A stretch of DNA of 43,408 nt from CAYTTA01 sp964440655 (GTDB taxonomy: Bacteria; Bacteroidota; Rhodothermia; Balneolales; Balneolaceae), in contig CAYTTA010000014.1 in assembly GCA_964440655.1 (NCBI GenBank), positions 1 through 43,408 of the forward strand, given 5' to 3'. Of the stretch, positions 16,752 to 26,513 are shown piece by piece. How positions within the stretch are numbered: the first letter of the stretch is position 1; each line of letters starts with the position of its first letter. The position numbers and the translations under genes are program-made. The notes beneath the pieces were generated by a model. That model did not search any database. It saw nothing but the letters and a program-made list of their open reading frames with translations, and had not been told where the DNA came from.

Positions 16752-16790
16752 TCACTGCTCCTGATCACTGCTCCTGGTGACAACTCCTGA
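16746..16790. repeat. Short 13-bp tandem repeat at the end of uvrD
   Basis: gctcctgatcact occurs twice in tandem from the uvrD stop, followed by the degenerate gctcctggtgaca and actcctga. The stop codon lies in the first unit. It is probably replication slippage; nothing indicates a function. Confidence 0.5.
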
Positions 16791-16844
16791 GCCCCGCTAC
16801 TGCCCGCATATTCTGATGAACAGCCCGATTCAAGCTACAGCCCG

Positions 16845-18362
16845 ATGAGAAGCCGGACAGCATTTGCGTCACTCTTCTTCCTGCTCTGTCTGACGGCCGC
16901 TCCGGCAGCCGCCCAGCTGCTCCACTCTCCGGTCAACACCGGTTCGGGCGGGGGTGGAACCGCCTGGACCACCGGGTATGAATCGCTCTTCATCAATCCG
17001 GCCAATCTCTATATCCGCGAGAAGGAGTACAGGCTGCAGGTGGCTCTGGGAACGGTCTCGGGATACCACTCCCCACCCCTGCACCACTCCGGAATCCGCA
17101 ACTCCCTGGAGAATTTTTTCGACAAATCCCGACCATTGAACACACCTTCCGCGCCGGCGGCGGGTCCCGCAGAGTGGCAGGAGCTTATTGAGCGGAATTT
17201 CGACCCGGAAGACCGGCGGTCCGAACACCTCTCGGGCGGGGAAATCCACTGGTTCGGACTCCACTGGCAAGGTGAGGAACGGAGCTACGGGGTGGCGATG
17301 CGTTCCCGGTATGCCAACCGTTTTGTCACGGGTCGGGGATGGTACCATCTGCCCTCCGATATCATGCCGGCAGATCCGGCCGGACAGCCACCGATAGACC
17401 GCTCCCTGATCCACCGCTTTCAGTCACTTCACGAGTTCACGTTCGGATATGCCGAATCCTTCACCTTTCTGAACGGACTGCGGCCCCGGCTCAGCCGCTT
17501 CATCATCGGAATCGCCCCCAAGATTGTCGCAAGCGGTTCCTACCTCAACCTGGTCCGGGAAGAGAACTACCGGTCCGGACCGGACGGTGGACTTCTAAGA
17601 GAGGGGCAGCTGGAACTCTGGTCAAGCGGCATGCTGGCTCATCGTCACCGCCTTCTGCGACAGGGGAGCGACCCTTTCGCCACCTCCAGGGACCGGTTCG
17701 ATCTGTTCCGGCCCACCGGTTACGGGGTCGGGCTGGATCTTGGAATCACCTGGCTGGTCACGCTGGGCCGGGACCTCTCCGTAGTGCGGATGGGAGATCC
17801 CGAAACCCGTAATTCCCTCCGCCTGGCATTCTCCGTCACCGACATCGGTTTTATCCGTTACAGGGAGAGTCCGTTTCATACGGCATCGGAGAGCGCACCG
17901 GAACCGGCCGCCTGGCCCCCGCCCTCCGAAAGAATCTACCGGGGGATGCCGGGAGAAGAACTTCTCTTCCTCGGCAGCGGCGACGACCACCCCCTGTTGC
18001 AGGGTGATGAGTCGGACCGCTCCTTCTCTGTCCTGCTTCCCACAGCTCTGCAGGGAGGAATGCTGCTTCAGCTCAACCGGATCAAGCTTATGGGAGACAT
18101 GAGCCTGGGACTGGTTGACAACGCTTTTAACACCACCCGACTAAGCACCTACATCGGAGCCGAAGTGAGACCCCTTCTCTTTCTTCCTCTTCGCGCCGGG
18201 ATCCGTTTTGCCCGCAATCTGCCGGACTACTACAGTCTGGGCACAGGCCTGGTCACCAACCGGTTTGAAATCGGAGCCGCACTCCAGTTCCGCCGCGCAT
18301 CAACCGGAGGTACGGAAATAGCCGGAGCATCCGTTGGAGTTGTGAAGATCTATATTCCCTGA
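16845..18362 (+). CDS. DUF5723-like outer-membrane protein
   Basis: A 505-residue exported protein with an N-terminal signal peptide (about 24 residues, ending AAPAAAQ). The segment after it, TGYESLFINPANL, is typical of Bacteroidota beta-barrel proteins of the DUF5723/PorV-like type, which predict a 14-stranded FadL-like barrel. Alternating aromatic strands continue to the C-terminus (EIAGASVGVVKIYIP). It is probably an outer-membrane protein of unknown cargo or substrate. It follows uvrD after 93 bp, with no clear promoter seen. The family assignment rests on overall look and the N-terminal motif. Confidence 0.65.
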   Translation: MRSRTAFASLFFLLCLTAAPAAAQLLHSPVNTGSGGGGTAWTTGYESLFINPANLYIREKEYRLQVALGTVSGYHSPPLHHSGIRNSLENFFDKSRPLNTPSAPAAGPAEWQELIERNFDPEDRRSEHLSGGEIHWFGLHWQGEERSYGVAMRSRYANRFVTGRGWYHLPSDIMPADPAGQPPIDRSLIHRFQSLHEFTFGYAESFTFLNGLRPRLSRFIIGIAPKIVASGSYLNLVREENYRSGPDGGLLREGQLELWSSGMLAHRHRLLRQGSDPFATSRDRFDLFRPTGYGVGLDLGITWLVTLGRDLSVVRMGDPETRNSLRLAFSVTDIGFIRYRESPFHTASESAPEPAAWPPPSERIYRGMPGEELLFLGSGDDHPLLQGDESDRSFSVLLPTALQGGMLLQLNRIKLMGDMSLGLVDNAFNTTRLSTYIGAEVRPLLFLPLRAGIRFARNLPDYYSLGTGLVTNRFEIGAALQFRRASTGGTEIAGASVGVVKIYIP

Positions 18363-18546
18363 TGGCAAATTTTCCGGTGTTTTCCGGTGGCATCTCCTGC
18401 ACAACTCTTCTGCCCAACTGACACGTTCGGAAACGGCGGCAATGCTAATTTGCCAGAACCGGAAGAATCTTTATGACGTTATGTTATATCCGTTCCGGAT
18501 GGCTTCACTTTTGCATCAGTTTCAGAAAAAAAGTAAATCTGATCAC

Positions 18547-21096
18547 ATGTTCGAACCGAGATTGAAATTCAAGACGATTTTCGAAGGCCAAAACGATCCT
18601 TTTGACGATTTCGAACAGGCTATTCCGCTTTTGTCTGAAGAGGAAGAGAGAAAGCTCTCGGAATCGGAGATTCCCGAAATTCTTCCCATTCTTCCCCTGA
18701 AGAACACGGTACTCTATCCGGGTGTGGTCATCCCGATCACGATCGGAAGAGACCGCTCTCTTGCACTGGTGAAAGAGGCGTATGAGTCGGACAAGATCAT
18801 CGGGGTGGTGACACAGAAGGATGGTTCCATGGAGGATCCGGATCCGGATGACCTCTACAGTGTGGGGACCGTCGCGCAGATCATGAAACTGATCAAGATG
18901 CCCGACGGAAGCAAAAGCATTGTCATCCAGGGAAAGAACACCTTCTCCATCAACGAGTTTGTGCAGCATGAACCGTTCTACCGGGCCTATGTGGAGAGCT
19001 ACCCGCTGGATATGGATCTGAGCGGTCTGGAGCTGGATGCTTCCATCCGCTCCATCAAGGAGACGGCCACCCGTATTGTGCAGCTCTCTCCCAATATTCC
19101 CTCGGAGGCGGCGATCGCCCTTAACAACATCACCAGCCCGACGTTCCTGCTCAATTTCATCTCCTCCAATCTGCAGATCGGGGTGGATGAAAAACAGGAG
19201 CTGCTGGAGACCCGGTCCTTTGCCAAGCGGCTGGAGAGGATCATGGAGTTTCTGAACAAGGAGCTTCAGGTATTGAACCTCAGCGAGGAGATCCGCTCCA
19301 AGGTGAAGACAGACATCGACGAGCAGCAGCGGGATTTCTACCTGCGACAGCAGATGAAAGCGATCCAGGAGGCCCTCGGCGAGGACAGCGAGCAGCAGGT
19401 GGTGGAGAAGCTCCGCGAACGGCTCGAGGAGAAAGTGGGACTGACCGAGGAGGCCAGGGAGACCGTCGAGAAAGAGCTGCAGCGTCTGGAGATGACACCC
19501 AGCTCCTCCCCCAACTATGGAATCATCCACAGCTACGTGGAGTGGATCCTGGATCTCCCCTGGGCGGATTATTCGGAGGATTCGCTTGATCTGAAACGGG
19601 CCCGGGAGATTCTCGACGAGGATCACTACGGATTGGAGAAGGTCAAGAAGCGGATCATCGAATACCTTGCCGTCCTGAAGCTCAAAAAGGACAAAAAGGA
19701 TATGAGAGCGCCCATTCTCTGCTTCTACGGACCTCCGGGCGTGGGTAAAACTTCCCTGGGCAAATCGATTGCCCGCGCCCTGAACAGGGAGTTCGAGCGG
19801 TTCAGCCTTGGGGGCATCCATGACGAAGCCGAGATCCGGGGACACCGGAGAACCTATATCGGAGCTCTTCCCGGTCGAATCCTGCGGGCCATGAAGAAGG
19901 CGGGCAAGGGGAATCCTGTGCTGATGCTCGACGAAATCGACAAGGTGGGAGCCGATTTCCGGGGCGACCCGACATCCGCCCTTCTGGAGGTGCTCGATCC
20001 GGAGCAGAACGACAGCTTCTCCGACAACTATTTGGAGCTGGAGTACGATCTGTCCAATGTCCTTTTCATTGCGACGGCCAACTCTCTGGAGACGATCCCC
20101 GCCCCCTTGAGAGACCGGATGGAGATCATCCCCATTTCGGGATACACACTGCAGGAGAAAACCCAGATCGCCCGGAAATACCTTGTTCCGAAGCAGATCG
20201 AGGAGAACGGCCTTTCACCCGAACAGATCGGAATTTCCGATGAAGCCATCGAGAAAGTGATCGAGGAGTACACCCGTGAATCGGGCGTACGGAACCTGGA
20301 GCGGGAGATCGGTTCGCTCTGCCGGCATGTAGCGGCCCGTGTGGCATCCGGTGAAATCGACTCCTACGAGATCGGTCCGGAACAGGTCGCCGAGATTCTT
20401 GGAAAGCGTAAATATTACTCGGAAGTGGCCGAACGCACCAACGTCCCCGGCGTTGCGACCGGACTGGCCTGGACCCCCTACGGAGGGGATATCCTCTTCA
20501 TCGAGGCGAGTGTCGCCAGAGGAACGGGCAAGCTCACCATCACCGGACAGCTCGGGGATGTCATGAGGGAGTCGGCCACACTGGCCCTCTCCTGGTTGCG
20601 CGCCAACGCCACTTCCCTGAATATTCCGGAAGAGGCATTCCGCTACTGGGATCTCCACATCCACGTTCCGCAGGGTGCGGTTCCCAAGGATGGACCGTCG
20701 GCCGGTGTATCGCTCCTCTCCGCCATCGCTTCCATCTTTACCCAGAGGAGGGTGAAAGGGACGCTGGCCATGACGGGTGAGATCACGCTGCGCGGGATGA
20801 TCCTGCCGGTCGGAGGAATCAAGGAGAAGGTCCTGGCCGCCAAGCGGGCCGGCATCGAAACCGTACTGCTTCCGGAAAAGAACCAGAAGGATGTCGAGGA
20901 GATTGAAAAAGAGGTGATCGGCGATCTGAAGATCCACTACCTGGACCGTATCGGGTCGCTTCTCGATATCGTCCTCGATGAAGAGGTCGTACAGGATCCC
21001 GGGGAGTTCTTCCATGTACCGGAGTCGCAGAAAGGCGGGGCCAACAATGTACAGGAAGAGAAGGCCCGCCAGGAGAAGGCAACGCTGATCCCATGA
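18547..21096 (+). CDS. lon: ATP-dependent Lon protease
   Basis: An 849-residue AAA+ serine protease. The LonN substrate domain starts at ILPILPLKNTVLYPG (about 41). Coiled-coil segments follow. Walker A GPPGVGKTS and Walker B VLMLDEIDKVG mark the ATPase. The protease domain carries the catalytic dyad S718 (KDGPSAG) and K761 (GGIKEK, second lysine), with the spacing of the Escherichia coli enzyme. It degrades misfolded and regulatory proteins in the cytosol. The ATG at 18547 is chosen because upstream residues to 18442 do not resemble Lon; ATG 18481 or 18499 are possible. No CIRCE element or clear heat-shock promoter was seen in the 184-bp upstream gap. A hairpin terminator follows before rsgA. 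Confidence 0.95.
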   Translation: MFEPRLKFKTIFEGQNDPFDDFEQAIPLLSEEEERKLSESEIPEILPILPLKNTVLYPGVVIPITIGRDRSLALVKEAYESDKIIGVVTQKDGSMEDPDPDDLYSVGTVAQIMKLIKMPDGSKSIVIQGKNTFSINEFVQHEPFYRAYVESYPLDMDLSGLELDASIRSIKETATRIVQLSPNIPSEAAIALNNITSPTFLLNFISSNLQIGVDEKQELLETRSFAKRLERIMEFLNKELQVLNLSEEIRSKVKTDIDEQQRDFYLRQQMKAIQEALGEDSEQQVVEKLRERLEEKVGLTEEARETVEKELQRLEMTPSSSPNYGIIHSYVEWILDLPWADYSEDSLDLKRAREILDEDHYGLEKVKKRIIEYLAVLKLKKDKKDMRAPILCFYGPPGVGKTSLGKSIARALNREFERFSLGGIHDEAEIRGHRRTYIGALPGRILRAMKKAGKGNPVLMLDEIDKVGADFRGDPTSALLEVLDPEQNDSFSDNYLELEYDLSNVLFIATANSLETIPAPLRDRMEIIPISGYTLQEKTQIARKYLVPKQIEENGLSPEQIGISDEAIEKVIEEYTRESGVRNLEREIGSLCRHVAARVASGEIDSYEIGPEQVAEILGKRKYYSEVAERTNVPGVATGLAWTPYGGDILFIEASVARGTGKLTITGQLGDVMRESATLALSWLRANATSLNIPEEAFRYWDLHIHVPQGAVPKDGPSAGVSLLSAIASIFTQRRVKGTLAMTGEITLRGMILPVGGIKEKVLAAKRAGIETVLLPEKNQKDVEEIEKEVIGDLKIHYLDRIGSLLDIVLDEEVVQDPGEFFHVPESQKGGANNVQEEKARQEKATLIP

Positions 21097-21121
21097 TCCC
21101 GACCTGCACACTCCCGTTCCC

Positions 21122-21163
21122 CCTGCTCCGGGTTCTCAATGCCCGGAGCAGGATTGGCATTTT
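21122..21163 (+). terminator. Terminator-like hairpin between lon and rsgA
   Basis: An 11-bp perfect stem cctgctccggg (21122-21132) pairs with cccggagcagg (21142-21152) over a nine-base loop, followed by attggcatttt. The 3' side ends only 17 nt before the rsgA ATG, so it either stops lon transcripts or controls read-through into rsgA. Confidence 0.65.
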
Positions 21164-21169
21164 CCGGGC

Positions 21170-22090
21170 ATGAAAAAAGGCCTTGTCACCATGTCGAGGG
21201 GCCTCTGGTACACCGTGGAGGCGGAAGATGGCAGCCGGGTAGAGTGCCGCCTGCCCGGCCGGTTCCGGCTGAACAAAGAGGAGGTGACCAATCCTGTCGC
21301 CGTGGGAGACCGGGTTGATCTCCGGCTTCTGGAGGATGGTACCGGGGTGATCGAAACGATCCATGAGCGGAAAAACGTTCTGATGCGCCAGGCGGCGGGA
21401 GGTCGGCGTGGTGATCAGATTCTGGCCGCCAATCTCGACTGCGCCTGGGTGGTTCAGGCACTCCGCCGCCCCCGTCTGAAAACCGGATTCATCGACCGCT
21501 TTCTTGTAACTTGTGAAGCCTACCACATTCCTGCCGGCATCATCATCAACAAGATCGATCTGGGAAGGGAGCGGGATCTCCGGATGCTCGACGATCTGGA
21601 GGAGCTTTATACCGGCCTGGGGTACCGGTTCCTGCGCACCTCGATCCACCAGCCGGATACCATCGAGTCCCTGCGTGAAGAGGTGACCAGCGGAATTTCA
21701 GTCTTCAGCGGCCATTCGGGAACAGGCAAAACAAGTCTTCTCAATGCTCTGGTGCCCGGCCTGACTCTCCGGACCGCCGAAGTTTCGGATGCTTCGGAAA
21801 AAGGCCGCCATACCACCACCTTTGCCACTCTGATCTCTCTTCCGGGGGGAGGGTATGTGGTGGACACTCCCGGAATCCGTGAACTCGGGCTGGCGGGGAT
21901 CGAGCCGGAAGAACTCTCGCTCTATTTCCCCGAGATGGCGGAAGCCCGGACAGGCTGTCGTTACTACAACTGCACCCATAGCCACGAGCCGGACTGTGCG
22001 GTCCTTCAGGCGTGTGAAGAGGGTGATATTCACCCGGACCGGTACCTCTCCTACCTTCAGATCCTGGAATCCCTCGAAAAGGAGAAGTGA
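21170..22090 (+). CDS. rsgA: Small ribosomal subunit biogenesis GTPase RsgA
   Basis: A 306-residue circularly permuted GTPase that assists 30S maturation. An N-terminal OB fold (residues 4-70) is followed by G4 NKID (127-130), then G1 GHSGTGKT (181-188), and G3 DTPG (232-235), in the permuted G4-G1-G3 order. The C-terminal zinc knuckle C263-x4-C268-x-H270-x5-C276 is complete. The start at 21170 gives the MKKGLV opening typical of Bacteroidota RsgA; ATG 21191 would trim the first strand. A hairpin lies right before this start. Confidence 0.95.
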   Translation: MKKGLVTMSRGLWYTVEAEDGSRVECRLPGRFRLNKEEVTNPVAVGDRVDLRLLEDGTGVIETIHERKNVLMRQAAGGRRGDQILAANLDCAWVVQALRRPRLKTGFIDRFLVTCEAYHIPAGIIINKIDLGRERDLRMLDDLEELYTGLGYRFLRTSIHQPDTIESLREEVTSGISVFSGHSGTGKTSLLNALVPGLTLRTAEVSDASEKGRHTTTFATLISLPGGGYVVDTPGIRELGLAGIEPEELSLYFPEMAEARTGCRYYNCTHSHEPDCAVLQACEEGDIHPDRYLSYLQILESLEKEK

Positions 22091-22364
22091 CGCACGCCCT
22101 ACCTTCCCTGTTCTTTGCTCCCTTGCCTTTCCACATCCTTCTTGCATTCCACATCGACTCTTCTGCCTGCTCTCCACCAGTTCACTGAAAACAGACCCGG
22201 AACCGGACTCCTCTGCCTCCACCCCGAGTGCAGCCACCCTCTCTTCTCCCCCCGCCATACCAAAACTCCCCCTTTATCCTTATGATCCCCCCGCTTCCTA
22301 CCGATAACCGTGTACTATTTCATGCTACAGAGAGGATTAAATTTTTCGCTACTTGGTGAATCAC

Positions 22365-22372
22365 TATTTTTG
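22365..22372 (+). promoter_or_regulatory. Bacteroidota-type -7 box (TATTTTTG)
   Basis: TATTTTTG matches TAnnTTTG exactly in an AT-rich stretch, about 60 bp before the outer-membrane gene start. The -33 region (around 22341-22350, atttttcgct) is only a weak match to TTTG. Confidence 0.5.
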
Positions 22373-22421
22373 TACAAAATTTTTTCATAAAATCGATTTT
22401 TCAACCCTTTAACACATTCCT

Positions 22422-22427
22422 AAGGAG
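22422..22427 (+). promoter_or_regulatory. Shine-Dalgarno AAGGAG
   Basis: AAGGAG ends five bases before ATG 22433 and fixes that start over the in-frame GTG at 22427, which lies inside the site itself. Confidence 0.75.
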
Positions 22428-22432
22428 TGTTT

Positions 22433-23560
22433 ATGAAAACCATAAAGTCTACGTTGATCAAGGCAGCTCTATCGCTGCTTGTCTGCCTCTCCCTGCAGCT
22501 CGTCACCACCCGGGAGGCAAAGGCGCAGCTTGAGGATGCCGGAGAGATTCTGCGATCCGGTGCTCACGACGCGAACCTTCTCATGGAGGGTTATCTGAAG
22601 CCTTTCGGGGCAGGATTCGGAGCGGGTCTCAACTCCGGCTGGTTCAATACGGCAGGGGCATACAAGCCGTTCGGATTTGATCTCCGGCTGAACGCCGCCG
22701 TCTCTATGGTTCCATCCTCAGACCGGCTCTTCAACATCACACAGCTCGGTCTGCAGAATATTGAGGTGATAAGCGGCTCGGCCGAAACTCCCACCATCAG
22801 CGGCGAGGACATCAGCGGGCCGAAGATGGGCAGCCGGGCATTTATCCCGGGAACCAACGACAGGCTGTTTGAATTCGACATGCCCCAGGGAATCGGCATT
22901 CCCTACGTTCCCGCTCCCATGGCACAACTGACTCTCGGTATCGGGATGGGGTCCGATCTCTCCATCCGCTATCTGCCCACAATTGAAGTACCGGATGTGG
23001 CCAATGTGGGCCTGTTCGGGTTCGGGGTGAAGCACGGACTTAACCAGTGGCTCCCGGGCGGTTCGGTACTGCCTTTCGATCTCTCCGTACAGTTCGGATA
23101 CACCAAACTCTCGATCGATGCCGATTTCGAGGTTCTTCCCGAGATCGATGAGATGACCGAGGTGCCTGTTGGAATGGAAGCCGGTTCCTCCCACTGGAAT
23201 GGCCAGGGCATCGAGTTTGATGCGAAAGGGTTTACCGGAAACATCCTGATCGGGAAGCAGCTCCCCGTCCTCTCCGTCTATGCCGGACTTGGATTTCAGA
23301 ACTCCAGCATGAGCATCCGCAGCCCGGGGAACTACCCCATCATCGAGACCAACCTGAACGATGACGGGTCGATCAATGAGCAGAAGCCGAAGAGAGTGGA
23401 CAGCATTTCAGAACCGCTCGATCTGAAACTGGATGGAGCCAACGGTCTCCATGCACTGGCCGGAGTCCGGATCCGTCTGGCGATCCTGACCATCAGCGGC
23501 TCCTATACGCTGGCGAAATACCCGGTGGCCAACGTCGGCATCGGTATCAGTATCCGATAG
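22433..23560 (+). CDS. Outer-membrane beta-barrel candidate (DUF6588-like)
   Basis: A 375-residue exported protein. The signal peptide ends near AKAQ (about residue 32). The mature part begins LEDAGEILRSG and shows repeated Gly-aromatic strands (YLKPFGAGFGAGLNSGWF; GIGMGSDLSIRYLPTIEV; GLFGFGVKHGLNQWLPG) typical of a barrel in the DUF6588 group of Bacteroidota. The protein ends in strand-like NVGIGISIR. The strong Shine-Dalgarno and AT-rich promoter suggest high expression. Function unknown. The family name is a moderate-confidence recollection from the N-terminal DAxxLLxxYLKP-like pattern. Confidence 0.6.
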   Translation: MKTIKSTLIKAALSLLVCLSLQLVTTREAKAQLEDAGEILRSGAHDANLLMEGYLKPFGAGFGAGLNSGWFNTAGAYKPFGFDLRLNAAVSMVPSSDRLFNITQLGLQNIEVISGSAETPTISGEDISGPKMGSRAFIPGTNDRLFEFDMPQGIGIPYVPAPMAQLTLGIGMGSDLSIRYLPTIEVPDVANVGLFGFGVKHGLNQWLPGGSVLPFDLSVQFGYTKLSIDADFEVLPEIDEMTEVPVGMEAGSSHWNGQGIEFDAKGFTGNILIGKQLPVLSVYAGLGFQNSSMSIRSPGNYPIIETNLNDDGSINEQKPKRVDSISEPLDLKLDGANGLHALAGVRIRLAILTISGSYTLAKYPVANVGIGISIR

Positions 23561-23646
23561 ACGGCACGCAAGCCTCTCTACCAACCTGACGGAATCCTCT
23601 CCCCGGCCGCAGGCACGTGAATCATACAGCGTGCGGCAGCAAGCGG

Positions 23647-26286
23647 CTACAGGGAGGGATCGCGGGGGAGCGTCACCGTTCTGCTCCCCCGGCCGGTCAG
23701 GGCAAAAGAGCGAAGTTTCACGCTGCTTCCCGGCTCCACCTCCACAGCTCCCTGCCAGAGAGGCGATTCTGCGGTCGGTTCGCTTCCGTCGAGAGTGTAC
23801 CGGATCTCAAGACCGGGATACTCCACATTGGCCTCCAGCCGGTTGTTCACAATTCGGGCACCCGGTGGGGGAAGCCGGTATCCCACCCCGCCATGAAGCC
23901 TGTCCAGACGTGGCAGCTCGCGCAGGGCGAGGCGGTTGGCAAACTCATTCCACCCCACTTCAATCCGCGCTTCACGGACCTCCCTCTCCTCAATCTCCGC
24001 CCATTCGGGCTGTCGGGTCCAGGCCCTTTCAGCCAGAACAATCATCCGGGGGAATGCCATATACTCCACCCTGCCCGGATCCCGGAAGGTCTCCGCCCAG
24101 AGCTGCCCCTGAATTCCCAGAATCCGGGTGCGTCCCTCCGCGGTGAGCTGCTCCGCATCGCGATAGGCATCCTCTGCAATCGGGTGCCCCATCGAGGTCT
24201 GAATCGCATTCTTGTAGAGATGGAACGGCATGAAACGGAAAGGACGTGAAGTGGCGACAAAATCGGCCCAGTGATACCCCGCCTCCTGGGGATGCTTGTC
24301 GTATGCCATGTCAAGATAGAGGTCCGAGGCGTGAGAAAGGACTACTTCATAGCCGGCGTTGGCAAGCCGGTAGGTATACTCCTCCGTTCCGCTTCCCCAG
24401 ATATTGGACCAGACATAGGGACGTGCCGATCCGGCAAATTCCGGGTTGAGTATCTTGCCCATCCCGTAGTAGCCGACCAGGGCGATCTCCTCCCATCCCG
24501 ACATGATGAGATTTCGCTCCCGGAGCAGCTCATGGACTTTCCGGAAAAACCAGACCTGAAGCTGATCGGTCGACTCAAGCTCATCGCTGGAGGCGATCAA
24601 TTCATTACACTCCGGGGACTGCGTCCAGACACCTGCCGGCACCTCGTCCGCGCCGATATGGATCGACCGGAGCGGGAGACCCGCCTCTTCATGCAGATCG
24701 ATCAGTTCGTCGAAGATCACCTCCAGGAAGCGATAGGTCGACTCCTGACAGACATTAATCACATTGTCCTTCCAGCGCTGGATGGAGCGGTAGACAGACT
24801 CATCGGCCGGATCGTGAATCCGGTACCGGTCCGCCTCCTCCTGCCGCCCCTCCTCCATCAATCGCCGGTATCGCTCCTTCATGGCGACTAGCGCCGCCCG
24901 GGCGTGGCCGGGCACATCGATCTCCGGAATCACCTCGATATGGCGTTCACGCGCATATCGCAGAAGCTCCAGATACTGCTCCCGGCTGTACCACCCGCTC
25001 CCCATGGTCGCTCCTTCCGGGTCGGGTCCCGATCCGTAGGAGGGATAGAGCATCCGGGTCTGTTCGGGATCGTGACCTCTCCGGCCTCCGATCTCCGTCA
25101 GTTCCGGAAAAGCGGCGCTTTCGAGCCTCCACCCCTCATCATCGGTCAGATGAAAGTGAAAGGTGTTGAGCTTGTAGAGGGCCATCAGATCCACCACCCG
25201 CTTCACCGTTTCCATCGGCTGGAAGTTTCTCGCCACATCGAGATGGAGCCCTCGATAGCGGAAGCGGGGTGCATCGACCACCGTCACGGCATCCACCCGA
25301 AGGGGATCCGCCTGTCGTCCCGTCCTCCTCAACCCTGTCTGACTCTGCGCCGAAGTCTTGTCCCGGCCACCCGGATCGAGCAGGAGTCTCAGGGTCTGGA
25401 TCCCGTAGAAGACACCGGGGGGTGTGGCTCCTGTAATGGTGACCCTCCCCTCTTCCACCTGAAGCCGATACGCCTCCTGCCGGTTGTGTTCTTCCGGAAT
25501 GGGACCGCCCGGATCCCCGGTCCGGAGGATGATTACCGGGTCTGATCCTCCCCCCGCTCCCCTTTCCAGTGCGGGTCGGAATCCGGCCACCTCCGCGACC
25601 CGGTCGGCCAGAAAACCGGCCTCCGACTCCAGACCGTCCTCATAAAGAATCCGGGTTCCGCTTGCCAGCTGGAACTCTCCGCCCCCCTTCTCCATATGGG
25701 CAGGCGTGGGGGTTACCGGACCGGTCTCATCGAGCGGAAGCCCGGTCAAACCCCGGTTCTGCTCAAAGCGCACATCCGCCAGCGGAACCGGCAACAGGTC
25801 GTCCGGCCCCCTGTTCATCTGTTCAGGCCGGGTGAACGGGATTACGTCCGAATGGATCCGCTCAATCCGGTTGTTGTCGTAAACTATGTAAAAACCATCG
25901 GGAGCGTAGATCTCTTTGATGATGCTCCCGTAGGTGGCCACCGAGAAGCGGTACTCCTCACCTGCCGGAATACCCGGAAATCCTTCGGCCGGGGCCAGAC
26001 GCATGAAGTCCCCGTTGATATGTTCGATCGTGATCTCCGGAGGCACACTCTCCGGCACGATATCCCGAAGGAAGTTGAAATAGATCTCCCATCCATCTGC
26101 TCCGAGATCCGCTCCTCCGGTATTCCGGATAATCCATTCGTTCCAGGATCGGTTGGATTCACGGAAGTTGGATTCCACGCCCCATAAAATCTCCAGGCTG
26201 CTCTCGAGGTAGATTCGTTCGGTACGGTCACATCCGGCCGCACCCAGGATGAAACAGAAGAGAAGAAGAATCGTGTTGAGTTTCAT
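23647..26286 (-). CDS. Beta-N-acetylhexosaminidase lipoprotein (GH20)
   Basis: An 879-residue lipoprotein with signal ending GAAGC (C19). The order is that of chitobiase-type enzymes: an N-terminal carbohydrate-binding-like domain (about 25-170), a GH20b domain (about 185-340), the catalytic barrel starting at RFRYRGLHLDVARNF, and a C-terminal beta domain (YTLDGSEPTAESPLW). In the barrel FHFHLTDDEGWR and HIGADE (543-548) are seen; D547-E548 are the catalytic pair of substrate-assisted hydrolysis. The usual HxGGDE glycine is alanine, as in some chitobiases. It removes terminal GlcNAc from chitin, glycoprotein or peptidoglycan fragments at the cell surface or periplasm. It is divergent from the NagB-PIG-L gene, which would use the released sugar after phosphorylation. 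Confidence 0.92.
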   Translation of the reverse strand: MKLNTILLLFCFILGAAGCDRTERIYLESSLEILWGVESNFRESNRSWNEWIIRNTGGADLGADGWEIYFNFLRDIVPESVPPEITIEHINGDFMRLAPAEGFPGIPAGEEYRFSVATYGSIIKEIYAPDGFYIVYDNNRIERIHSDVIPFTRPEQMNRGPDDLLPVPLADVRFEQNRGLTGLPLDETGPVTPTPAHMEKGGGEFQLASGTRILYEDGLESEAGFLADRVAEVAGFRPALERGAGGGSDPVIILRTGDPGGPIPEEHNRQEAYRLQVEEGRVTITGATPPGVFYGIQTLRLLLDPGGRDKTSAQSQTGLRRTGRQADPLRVDAVTVVDAPRFRYRGLHLDVARNFQPMETVKRVVDLMALYKLNTFHFHLTDDEGWRLESAAFPELTEIGGRRGHDPEQTRMLYPSYGSGPDPEGATMGSGWYSREQYLELLRYARERHIEVIPEIDVPGHARAALVAMKERYRRLMEEGRQEEADRYRIHDPADESVYRSIQRWKDNVINVCQESTYRFLEVIFDELIDLHEEAGLPLRSIHIGADEVPAGVWTQSPECNELIASSDELESTDQLQVWFFRKVHELLRERNLIMSGWEEIALVGYYGMGKILNPEFAGSARPYVWSNIWGSGTEEYTYRLANAGYEVVLSHASDLYLDMAYDKHPQEAGYHWADFVATSRPFRFMPFHLYKNAIQTSMGHPIAEDAYRDAEQLTAEGRTRILGIQGQLWAETFRDPGRVEYMAFPRMIVLAERAWTRQPEWAEIEEREVREARIEVGWNEFANRLALRELPRLDRLHGGVGYRLPPPGARIVNNRLEANVEYPGLEIRYTLDGSEPTAESPLWQGAVEVEPGSSVKLRSFALTGRGSRTVTLPRDPSL

Positions 26287-26331
26287 GATGCGAAGGGATA
26301 TACAAATGGCTATATTTATAACTCACAGTGA

Positions 26332-26352
26332 TTTACGATCTGTTTACGATCT
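26332..26352. promoter_or_regulatory. Tandem 11-bp repeat in the divergent GH20/nagB region
   Basis: tttacgatct occurs at 26332-26341 and again at 26343-26352, an exact one-helical-turn spacing, followed by the related ttcgatcg. It lies 46 bp before the GH20 start on the minus strand, in the region shared with the nagB-type gene. Tandem sites one turn apart are typical of operator or activator binding; the regulator is unknown. Confidence 0.45.
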
Positions 26353-26513
26353 TCGATCGACACTCATCTTCACGCTGTGATCCACGCCGGCCTCAACAGT
26401 ATAAAGAAAAGAAGCCTTTGAAAAACCGGATAATTTTCCACATGATCTGACCTGAAGGGGCCAGGTTCATGCCCCGGGGTTTCCAACCGAAATCATCAGA
26501 AGATCCACCCCAT

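Larger units (their letters stand above)
22091..22432. other. Intergenic region: pyrimidine-rich spacer, then AT-rich promoter region
   Basis: The first 210 bases are strongly C/T-rich without an ORF or clear hairpin. From about 22310 composition switches to AT-rich and contains a TAnnTTTG box and a strong ribosome site for the next gene. No RNA gene was recognised. Confidence 0.5.
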
